Of a stretch of DNA of 64,000 nucleotides, positions 36,417 to 45,200 are shown piece by piece. The notes below the pieces were generated by a model, which ran no database searches, was not told the origin of the DNA, and worked only from the letters and a program-made list of their open reading frames with translations. Location: contig CAZCVI010000022.1 in the NCBI GenBank assembly GCA_964502145.1, positions 1 through 64,000 on the forward strand, written 5' to 3'. A program made the translations under genes and the position numbers. Positions within the stretch are counted from its first letter, which is position 1. Every line of letters starts with the position of its first letter. This stretch comes from CAZCVI01 sp964502145 (GTDB lineage: Bacteria > Acidobacteriota > Aminicenantia > UBA2199).

Positions 36417-36773
36417 ATGAGCGAAGATAAGAGTTTTAAGGATTGTCCGTTTTGCGGTGAAGAAATACTTAAAGTGGCGGTTAAATGTAAACATTGTCAA
36501 ACAATGTTGGATGGTTCAATCCAACAAAATAATGTGACTATCACAAAAATTGATCCGTTTGCTGAATATCAGGGGGAAATAAAACCATCAAAAGGTGAAA
36601 TAACAGGTGTAGGTGTTATGGGTATAATCCTTGGAGTTATAATATTAGTATTGGCATTTTATTCACTGAATAGTGGTAGAGCTGAAGCGGAAGGTATAGG
36701 CATGTTATTTTTTATGGGACTTTTTTTTATTTTTGCGAGTTACATGTGGGCGCGTTCACCAAGTAAAAAATAA
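36417..36773 (+). CDS. Zinc-ribbon membrane protein
   Basis: 118 aa. An N-terminal zinc ribbon CPFCGEEILKVAVKCKHC (CxxC...CxxC) precedes a short linker and two transmembrane helices (VGVMGIILGVIILVLAFYSL; GMLFFMGLFFIFASYMWARS). The frame starts at a TTG (36411), but AGGAG is 8 nt before ATG 36417, which is preferred. The role is unknown; such ribbon-plus-TM proteins are common and poorly characterised. It is monocistronic. Confidence 0.8.
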   Translation: MSEDKSFKDCPFCGEEILKVAVKCKHCQTMLDGSIQQNNVTITKIDPFAEYQGEIKPSKGEITGVGVMGIILGVIILVLAFYSLNSGRAEAEGIGMLFFMGLFFIFASYMWARSPSKK

Positions 36774-36789
36774 AAATATGATAAATAAT

Positions 36790-36985
36790 TTATTTACTAA
36801 AAAATAAGGTTGTCTATGATTGGGTTAATTACCACACCGCCATTGATTGCTGCTACATCGTGTATACCGGCGAGAAAAACAAGCTTGTCAAATACCCGAT
36901 CCAAGAGAAAGACAGGAAAACCGTGCTGGATAAGATAGAAAAAGTTCACCGCATCATTTCATGCCCATTAGAAGTTATTTGTCAA
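36790..36985 (+). pseudogene. Possible gene remnant, unassigned
   Basis: One frame reads KVVYDWVNYHTAIDCCYIVY, then TGEKNKLVKYPIQEKDRKTV and LDKIEKVHRIIS, which has ordinary protein composition unlike the surrounding spacer. It lacks a credible start and RBS and runs on into repeat-derived sequence. I recognise no family. It could be the debris of a longer gene. Confidence 0.25.
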
Positions 36986-37077
36986 GTGTATAGAGGTATT
37001 TTTTTGCATTTTGTGACAGTTGCAAATGGTCCACCCCAAGAATCAGTTCCTGCGCCCGTTGTTTCGGTGAAAAAAGC

Positions 37078-37154
37078 GGGGACGGTTCTTTACTTATTTA
37101 CTTCTTGTAACCGAACAAATAAATTATAAAGTAAAGAAGTAAAGCACCGTCCCT
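37078..37154. repeat. Inverted repeat of the GGGGACGGT-CTTTACTT family
   Basis: The left arm (37078-37102) and right arm (37130-37154) are near-perfect reverse complements built on GGGACGGTNCTTTACTTNTT. The same arm recurs at 38428-38455 and 38604-38630. Confidence 0.7.
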
Positions 37155-37312
37155 AATTTTCAATCATAATTTATGGCTGGGTGAACTCAGGACCACGGTA
37201 TTTATGTGGCATAAGAGACTTTTTACAATCCATAGATGGCCCCCAGTTACCCCTGAAACAACAAGCGAAACCCCAAACACCTTATTAAATAAAGAGGTAT
37301 AACAAAATAGAA

Positions 37313-38152
37313 ATGAACACAAAATGGCAGGTTCCAGCAGTTTGGCTTCTTTGTATCTTATGCTCCTCGCTTTTTTTTGCTGCTTCAGAAGTGGAACCAC
37401 CATTCGTAGCTAAGATAAAATCATGGGCCAAGAAAGTGTATGTGAATAAAAATGGCTATTGGGAAGCGGAATTTAAATATGGTATTGCCATGGTATATAT
37501 TCCAGCCGGTGAATTTTTAATGGGTTCGCCTGCTGGCGAGATAGGTAGGGAAGCCGACGAAGGCCCGCTACACCGCGTGTTTCTTGATGGCTATTGGATG
37601 GCAAAATACGAGGTCACCCAAGGCTTATGGACCGCTATAATGAAAAAAAACCCCTCCCATTTTAAAAATGCTGGGAAAAATGCACCCGTTGAAAATGTAA
37701 CGCATTATGAGGTACAAACTTTTATCACTCACTTGAACCAGCAAGCGGGTTTATTCTTTCGTGTACCCACTGAAGCTCAGTGGGAAAAAGCCTGCCGAGC
37801 AGGTAGTAATCGTTTCATTTATGGTTCGTGGCCTTTGGAAGAGATTGCTTGGTTTTTTTCCAACTCTAAAAAGAAAACCCACCCTGTGGGTGAAAAAAAA
37901 CCAAATGCCTATGGACTCTATGATATGCTGGGAAATGTCTGGGAATGGACAAGCGATTGGCATGGTGAAGATTATTATTCCCATTCACCTTTAAAAAATC
38001 CCACTGGCCCTATAACTGGTTCGCGTTTGGTTACGCGTGGCGGTAGTTTTTCCCATGAACGCAGCTATTTACGGTGCGCCCATCGCAATAGCTGTGAACC
38101 TGCAGCATGTCTCTTCCGCCTTGGCTTTCGCTTGCTGTTACCGGAAATTTAA
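37313..38152 (+). CDS. Exported FGE-sulfatase (SUMF1) fold protein lacking the catalytic cysteines
   Basis: 279 aa. Signal peptide (about residues 1-24, VWLLCILCSSLFFAAS). The FGE domain has MVYIPAGEFLMGSPAGE, YWMAKYEVTQGLW, FRVPTEAQWEKACRAG, YGLYDMLGNVWEWTSDW and a C-terminal RGGSFSHERSYLRCAHR ... GFRLLL. In true formylglycine-generating enzymes two cysteines follow RGGS (human C336/C341); here the aligned positions are Ser and Leu, so oxidase activity is unlikely. Such proteins often serve as carbohydrate/ligand-binding or C-type-lectin-like modules. The RBS is poor (GAGG about 18 nt away). It stands between two repeat blocks. Confidence 0.82.
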   Translation: MNTKWQVPAVWLLCILCSSLFFAASEVEPPFVAKIKSWAKKVYVNKNGYWEAEFKYGIAMVYIPAGEFLMGSPAGEIGREADEGPLHRVFLDGYWMAKYEVTQGLWTAIMKKNPSHFKNAGKNAPVENVTHYEVQTFITHLNQQAGLFFRVPTEAQWEKACRAGSNRFIYGSWPLEEIAWFFSNSKKKTHPVGEKKPNAYGLYDMLGNVWEWTSDWHGEDYYSHSPLKNPTGPITGSRLVTRGGSFSHERSYLRCAHRNSCEPAACLFRLGFRLLLPEI

Positions 38153-38177
38153 GAAAAAACCTGGGACGGAAAAACCG

Positions 38178-38271
38178 GGGGCGGTGCGTGGGAATGTGGG
38201 AATGTTTGCCGGGGTGCTCCAAGAAGTTCCTATTTTACCTTCATCATCCCCACATTCCCACGCACCGACCC
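38178..38271. repeat. Inverted repeat, GGGGCGGTGCGTGGGAATG arms
   Basis: The left arm (38178-38200) and right arm (38249-38271) match at 22 of 23 positions as reverse complements. The arm shares the GGGG(A/C)CGGTGC head with the other repeats at 37.1, 38.4-38.6 and 39.8 kb but has a different tail. Confidence 0.75.
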
Positions 38272-38427
38272 TATGATTCCTAAAATAAAAACAGGTGATT
38301 GCATTTGTTTTCCTAGATATCGGGCAATCTCCAGCCCGTGCTGAAAAGATGCACCGGCTTCCGATTAGGGAAGAGGTTCTCGGTATCAGAAAAGAAAAGC
38401 GACTAAAAGATTCTTATATAAAAACAA

Positions 38428-38630
38428 GGGGCCGGTGCTTTACTTTTTTACTTTATATTTGACATAATGGCTCTCTGAGAACAGCACGAATCACCATCAG
38501 ATATCCGTTGTTAAATCCTGTTAGAGCTGGGTTAGTGGTAAAATACGATCATTATCTTGATGCCAAAGAACGGACACAAAAAGAAAAGGGAGTTCAGAAG
38601 CAAGAAGTAAAGAAGTAAAGCACCGGCCCT
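38428..38630. repeat. Large inverted repeat, GGGCCGGTGCTTTACTT arms
   Basis: Arms at 38428-38455 and 38604-38630 are inverted copies enclosing about 150 nt of non-coding sequence. The arrangement resembles a non-autonomous mobile or REP/BIME-like unit. No REP-associated transposase is seen in the window. Confidence 0.6.
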
Positions 38631-38782
38631 CTTTTTTAAGGTTAAAGCCTGCCATTGACAAATCTCCCTGTATTATTATACAATACAAGGGGATGCACCC
38701 TCTTATTTTAAAAGCATGGTGAACCACGTGACGGTTTCAAGAGTGTCATGTTAAAATTAAAAAATAACAAGGAGATCGAGAA

Positions 38783-39808
38783 ATGAAAAAACTTATGATG
38801 TTATGGCTTGTATTGATGTTTTTAGGCGTGGTGGGAAACGCCGAAGTGGTGAACATGCCGGATCTTTCTAGGCCCGATAGTATCGCCGTGGACGATCAGG
38901 ACATCGTGATTACCGATGGTATCCATATCTATGTTTACAGCCAAAAAGACCGGAAGCTGCGGGTTAAGATGGGGGGGAAAGCCGGGGAAGGACCGCAAGA
39001 ATTCTTACCTTCCCCCGCCCCCTGGATTCCTGCCATCCGCGTTTATCTCAAACCCGACCAATTCTTTGTCAGCGGGATAAACAAGATGCTGCGTTTTGAG
39101 CGGAGTGGCAAATATATCGATGAATTTAGACCCATTATCCCCCGCAGCCAATACATCCCCCTGGAAAAAAAATACGTGGTCATCTGGTTTGCCGAGGACA
39201 AGAGGCATTATATCACCTACTCCTTGTATGATAGCAATAAAAAATTGGAGAAAGAGTTGCTACGCATGAAATCGCTGGACCAGGACGGCAAAACCATCGA
39301 CCCCATTGCCGCCGGCATGGCCAAGAGTTACTTTTCCAGGCAGGTTCATGGTAACCACATCTTTCTGATCTCGGATGATGAGAATATCCATGTCTTTAAC
39401 GCGACGGGCCAAAAAACCGCCACCATTAACCCGCCGTATGAAAAAATAAGCCTGACAGCCAAGGATATTGAGGTCTTTGACCAGTTTTTTAGAAAGGATC
39501 TCCGTTTCAAAGAGATTTACGTGTTGGATCATGCCCGGGTGAAATATCCCTCGTCCTATCCATTAAGAAAAGAGTACCGCGTCGCCCAGGACCGGGTATA
39601 TGTCATTTCCAATAAAAAAAAAGATACCCAATACGAGACCTTCATCTATGATTTTTCCGGTAAATTGCAAAAAAGAATGTTCTTGCCCCTGAAGGACGCC
39701 GATCCCTTGGAACTGTATCCCTTTGCCATCCACCATAACCGTATCTACCAATTAATCGAAAACGATGACGAGGAAATCTGGCAATTGCATATCACCGAGA
39801 TCAAGTAG
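38783..39808 (+). CDS. Exported six-bladed beta-propeller protein
   Basis: 341 aa. Signal peptide MKKLMMLWLVLMFLGVVGNA. The blades are typical: IAVDDQDIVITDGIHIYVYS, MGGKAGEGPQEF (the G-x-GEGP-x-E signature of this propeller family), FFVSGINKMLRFERSGKYID, HIFLISDDENIHVFNATGQK, RVYVISNKK. AAGGAG precedes the ATG. Unlike the propellers at 8.3 and 62.3 kb it has no small cysteine peptide beside it and is flanked by repeats. The function is unknown; it may be a secreted or periplasmic ligand-binding protein. Confidence 0.8.
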   Translation: MKKLMMLWLVLMFLGVVGNAEVVNMPDLSRPDSIAVDDQDIVITDGIHIYVYSQKDRKLRVKMGGKAGEGPQEFLPSPAPWIPAIRVYLKPDQFFVSGINKMLRFERSGKYIDEFRPIIPRSQYIPLEKKYVVIWFAEDKRHYITYSLYDSNKKLEKELLRMKSLDQDGKTIDPIAAGMAKSYFSRQVHGNHIFLISDDENIHVFNATGQKTATINPPYEKISLTAKDIEVFDQFFRKDLRFKEIYVLDHARVKYPSSYPLRKEYRVAQDRVYVISNKKKDTQYETFIYDFSGKLQKRMFLPLKDADPLELYPFAIHHNRIYQLIENDDEEIWQLHITEIK

Positions 39809-39818
39809 GTAAAAGACC

Positions 39819-39847
39819 GGGGACGGTGCGCGTGAATGTGGGAATGA
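39819..39847. repeat. Single GGGGACGGTGC arm
   Basis: GGGGACGGTGCGCGTGAATG followed by TGGGAATG, a lone copy of the arm seen as inverted pairs at 38178-38271. Confidence 0.55.
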
Positions 39848-40023
39848 TGAACGTGGGCGGGTCGCTTACATTACCAGAAAAAGATTGCCAGCCGCCCAGC
39901 ATCCTTCCGTTTTATCCCGGTCATCCTTTAATCCCACGCATCACGGTTCAGAAACTTTCTCTTCCTATTTGCGGTTGAACATGGAAGCGGCATCGTGTCC
40001 CTTTTATGGAATAGGAATAAAAT

Positions 40024-40047
40024 AATGCGGTGGGACGCCACGTCTAC
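40024..40047. repeat. AATGCG...GTCTAC palindromic element, single copy
   Basis: It has the same outer hexamers as the copies at 35.8 and 62.2 kb; the inner palindrome here is GTGG-GACG-CCAC. It lies about 30 nt outside the left end of the insertion element. Confidence 0.7.
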
Positions 40048-40078
40048 TCTCAAAAGGAAGTTGACAATCAGTTACGGT

Positions 40079-42282
40079 TAACCTAACTTCGACACTATGA
40101 TTTTGAAGATCGCCTGTAGATCACGCTTTACAAACATTTTGCGAAAATATAGGGCACTACATTTATTTTTTTGCTAAAATTTTTGAGTAACGATTCTTAA
40201 GTGGGTAGTGTGTAATTCCCAAAGCTGCATATATTGCAGCCAGTTCGGGGGTTGGAGCGGTGTTATTACGAACATCAATCCGGTAACCATCTTTTGTCAT
40301 ACAGGTGGTGGTTAATCTCTGGTGTGTGGAGAGGATGTTTCTAATGCTCCGCCAGCTATGCGGAATTCCAGCACTTTTTTGGGCTCGAAAAAGTACTGGC
40401 GCTAATATATGGTAACCCAACACGGTAATAAACAAATGCGACTCTATCCGCTTGTCAAGCTGATGATGAACCGGACGAACGCCTAAATCCGTTTTCATCC
40501 ACTTGAATGACTGTTCTATCCTGGTCAAAATTCTGTGCGTCTTTGATATTTCTTCGTCAAGCAAATCTTGCCTGTTGGTTCGTAGCACATAATTTCCAAG
40601 CATTTCTTCCTTTGATGCCAGGGCTTCCTTCTTTTTAAAGGAAACGCTTAACGCCACCCCATTCTCCGGGGAAACCTCGATATCATAATAATGACCTACT
40701 TTATATTTCTCTTTTATATGCCCGATTTGTTCCATTATCTTTTCGTAAGCCTTTCTACCATGCTTCCGGCTTAACCTGACGTTCATTTCGTTGACCGTCA
40801 TCTCAAATTTTGAGGTACGGCTTTTTAATATCTAACTTTCAGTGGATTCCTTGCGATTGCTGTGACACAGAAGGAATACCTCATCCGCAGTTCGCTCAGA
40901 TTTGACCGATAAGATTTCTTTCTGATTTTTAAGTTTGGTATCTTGCCAACTCCCATCTTTCCAGAAGGACTCATCATAGCTACGTTGACGTGATACGGCA
41001 ATATAGTCATAGTTCTTTGCCCTGAGCAGATTCAAATTTTCATCGGTGGCAATACCCACATCAACCACCACTGTTTTTCGAAACATTTTTCCTTCTGGAC
41101 CCAAACCTGATAGACCGTCCAGTATCTTTGCCAACGTGGCGGGTTCGGACACATTTCCCCTGAATATTTTGCTCAGCTTGGGGAAACCCTCCCCATCCAC
41201 CACAAGTGCCAACGTGACCAGTGGGAAGTCGGTTCTTTCCTCCTTGGATTTTCCAAAAAAAGCGATAGCACTCCCTTTTTTACTGGTCTCAAAATAAGTG
41301 TTAGTTAAATCATACAACAGGATCGTGTTGTCCAAAGAAAATAACCGCTGGGCTCTCTCCGCTAAATACCGCTCTATTGCTTCATGATGCTTCCAAAGAA
41401 GATCCCCGGTTCTATGCAACCCCTGGTCCGATAATTTGCTGACATCCTCTCCAAGAAATTCACCGATGCTACTTCCCTCCCGGGCCCAGCGTGCGGTGTC
41501 AAGCTCGTTGGCGGGGTGAACTAAACGACCGGCTATCAATACTGCCGAGGTCACTATTTGTCTCTTGGTAAAATCCAGTTGTTTCAAAAAATCAAAAAAT
41601 TTATATTCTTTCATCTGGGCCATCGCAATATGCTCTGCACCTATCGGGCGGGCATCTGAATTTTTTAATGAAAGAATATCAATATTCTCATAGTCTGGAG
41701 ACTCCTCTAATTCCGTTGATAAAGTCGAAATCGCGTCGCTTTTGGCATCATAAACCCCGGATGCGACGGACAATAGAGTCTCTACTTCTGGGAGTGAATT
41801 GGAGGGAAATTCTGCCCTGCGGCCCTTTGTCTGGCTTAGACGGTTTCTCAAGATAATGGTCGCGTAATGATGCGCAAGATCGCCAATCTCTTTCGAGACG
41901 GGAAACATTAGCTTTTGATTGGTAATAATAGATTCAATTGTATTGGCCAGATCCTTCCATTTATCTTTGGATAGATCAGGGTTCCAAGATGTAGAACAGT
42001 ACGTAGTCGAGGTCCCAAAGATGTCCGGTGCGATTCGACCAATCTATGCTGCACATAACTCTTGCCAGCCTTTTTTAATTTTTTAACTATTTATTTAATA
42101 AACATCTTAAAGATATTATACTACTAATTAAATGGCATTGCAAGAACAAAATTAAGATTGGGGCACTACGTTCCGCTTTTCAAAAACTACAATCCAGTCA
42201 TATCGCATCTTTTTTAAATCGAACAGGCCGATTTATGCCCAAAATCGGCAATAAAATCAAGAGAATTGTCGAAGTTAGGTTA
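40079..42282 (-). mobile_element. IS1634-type insertion sequence (decayed)
   Basis: A 16-nt perfect terminal inverted repeat (TAACCTAACTTCGACA at 40079-40094, its complement at 42267-42282) bounds a 2.2-kb segment containing one broken transposase gene. A GGTTA word occurs at both outer edges, but a clean target duplication is not certain. The right end stops 12 bp before the end of the NRPS gene. Confidence 0.75.
40163..42054 (-). pseudogene. IS1634-family transposase, interrupted by an amber codon and a frameshift
   Basis: Reading the minus strand, VQHRLVESHRTSLGPRLRTV and LHLG form the usual N-terminus. The frame then shifts by one near 41975 and continues as DLSKDKWKDLANTIESIITN, through the DDE-type core (LLYDLTNTYFE; VVVDVGIATDENLNLL) to codon TAG at 40832-40834. 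The same frame resumes immediately (ILKSRTSKFE, then MTVNEMNVRLSRKHGRKAYE) and runs to 40163, including FKWMKTDLGVRPVHHQ and HLFITVLGYHILAPV. TAG serves as a normal stop for other genes in the window, so this is decay and not recoding. The element is probably immobile without help in trans. Confidence 0.8.
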
Positions 42283-42294
42283 GGGGTACACGCG

Positions 42295-45200
42295 TTATTT
42301 TATCTCCTGGTTAACCACCTCGCTAAATATACGGGCAAACTCTTTGATGTGGTCTATATTTCTGAATATAGAATGATGATCACCATTGATTTCATGATAA
42401 ATAACGGGATCGGTGCAGTGCTCACCCCAGGATTCGACACGGTTGGGATTGTGACTGGCGCGGAAATAGTGGATCGGGGTGAGAATTTTCCCGGCGGGTA
42501 TATATTGCAGACCAGAACTGGTATGAACTCGGTTTAAATTGAGACACTGAATCAATTCTGGACCGGTGAGACTAAAATAATTGGGCAATGCAAGGGCATT
42601 GTCAATGAGTAATTGCCGGAGTTGATCAACCATGCCAGGAACATTGGTGAGATAATCGACGGCATTGTTCCAAAGTTGGTCGAGATCATTGATTTGCTCC
42701 AGATCGGTGGTGTTCCCGGTAGCCATAAAGAATGGTTTTATATAGGATCGTTCTGTTTGGATAGAAAACTTCTCTATCACGCGATTCTCATTGATCTTGT
42801 ACTTGGGACCGGAACAATCAAAGAAGCCGAGAAAGGATAATGTTTCTCCGATTTTCTCCAGTTGCATGGCCATTTCCAATGCCAGATGCCCACCCCACGA
42901 CCACGCGACGATATTGTAGGGACCATGGGGTTGTATTTTTTTCATTTGCTGGATGTAGCGGGCGGATATGATTTCCACGGTGTCGTTGCGCGGGACATAA
43001 TGAGCTAATTTTTCTGCTTCGACGCCCCAGCAATTAAATTGGGTGCCCAGGTGTTGGCAGAACTCAAGATAGGCACTGACATCACCCAATACTTCATGAA
43101 CAAAAAAGAAATTACCGACGGACTCTGGAGAACCATTGAGCATAACAAAATTCCTGGGTGTTTCGACAACGACATCTGACAATTGGGCACTGGCTAAATA
43201 GTTTTCCAAAGCACTGATGGTGAGATGGTTAAACAGGGTAGCCACGGGTATATCCTTGCCGAGTTTAGCGCGCAATTGATTGGCAACGCGAACCAAATCA
43301 AGCGAGTTACCACCGAGATTAAAAAAGTTGTCGTGGATACCGATTCTTTCCAAGCAAAGAATTTCTTGCCAGATGTCCACGATCATTTGTTGCAAGGGGG
43401 TTTCGGGTGCATGATAGGAGTCAGCGGTATGGAAATCCAATTCAGTGGGTTGGGGTAACCGAAAACGGTCGATTTTTCCATTCACATTCAAGGGGATGCT
43501 GTCTATTTTCATAAAGCAGGCGGGCACCATATAGGGGGGTAACTTCTCCTCAAGGAACTTTTTCAACGGGGCGATTGTCGTGGGTTCGTCGGTAGTGGCG
43601 GGGGTAAAATAGGCGCACAGATATTGTCTTTGATTGTCTTTCCTGTCAATCACAACGGCTTCATCAACAGCGGGGTGTTCTTTGAGGAGGTTTTCGATTT
43701 CGCCTAACTCTATTCTGAAGCCACGGATTTTGACCTGATGATCGATGCGGCCTAAAAATTCAATGTTACCATCGGGCAACCAACGGGCGAGGTCACCGGT
43801 TTTATATAAACGCTGGGAAAAAGGGGTGATAGTGGAAGGGGTAAGAAATTTATCATGGGTTAATTCTGGACGATTCAAATACCCCCGGCCTACTCCAATA
43901 CCAGAGACACAGAGTTCACCGGTTAAACCTTGGAGACAGAGGTGATTGGTTTTATCGAGAATATAAATCTTCATGTTTTGCACGGGGGCACCGATGGTAA
44001 CGGGATCGGTTTCGGGAGCGTGGGTCATGATGTGATGGGTGATATCATCGGAAGCCTCGGTAGGGCCATAGGCATTAACAACTTTAATATGGGGGTATTT
44101 TTTAAACCACCGTTTTAACAGGTTTGAACTGACAGCTTCGCCGGTAACGAGGAGATACAGAACGGGCAGAGACGCATAGGTATTGTCCTGGGTTTGAATA
44201 TCCAAAAAGGTGGTCAGGTAAGAGGGAACAACTTCGAGGATATTGATTTTGTTCTTGATGAGGTGTTGTTTAAAATTGACGGGTTCGAGGATGATCAGAT
44301 TGGGAAATATAACGGTTCTGCCACCGATAATCAAGGCGGTGAAAAACTGCCAGACGGAAATATCAAACATTTGGGACGCATTCTGGGCAATTATACTGGT
44401 ATGGTCGAGTTGAAGATCATTGATCTTGGCGTACATATGATTGACCATGCCGCGATGTTCGATCATGGCGCCCTTGGGTTTTCCAGTGGTGCCGGAAGTG
44501 TAAATAATATAGGCAAGATTGGCCACGTTAGTGCTGATCTCCTGGGTGGTTGGGTCTTGGCTTGAAATATCATTAAATAACCACTGGTTAAGTTCATCTG
44601 CGGTCACAAGAATTTTAGCGGCACTATCGTTTAATATAAAATCAACGCGTTGCTTTGGGTATTCTTGATCAATCGGCAGGTACACGCCACCGGATTTTAA
44701 TATGCCTAAAATGCCAATCAGCATTTCTATGGAACGTTCGGCTAAAAGACCGACAATACTTTCACTGGATACGCCCTGTTCTCGTAATATAGTGGCGATT
44801 TGATTGGATTTTTGATTTAATTGGCGATAAGAAAGAAAAACCATGCCTGTTCCTAAAGGTTGGGAGAATCCTGCCACAGCAATATGGTCTGGGGTTCGTT
44901 CGACCTGCTGGACAAAACAATCATGAAAGGTGAGATGGGCGGGATACTGGGCATCGGTTTGGTTAAACTCGACCAATAAGCGGTTTTTTTCGCGGGGGGA
45001 TAACATGGTTAAGTCGGCGATGAGTATTTCTTCTTGCTGGATGATTTGTTCAAAGGCTTCCTGATAGTGATGGGCAATCCGGGTCACATAATCGTCATCA
45101 AGGACATACCCATTGTAATAAAATGTGATCCGCAATAGACCGGAACCACCCACGGTGATGTTAAAATCAAAATTGGTTTGCTCAAATACATTAACATTAT

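Noticed and set aside
36860..37129. 89-codon plus-strand frame as an intact gene
   Set aside because: It runs into an inverted repeat and lacks an RBS; kept only as a possible remnant.
40832..40834. TAG recoding (stop readthrough) in the transposase
   Set aside because: TAG terminates other genes in the window (for example those ending at 22082, 31448 and 39808) and the same transposase also carries a frameshift, so decay is simpler.
42235..42537. Plus-strand frame opposite the thioesterase
   Set aside because: Overlaps the IS end and the NRPS TE domain; no RBS or domain.
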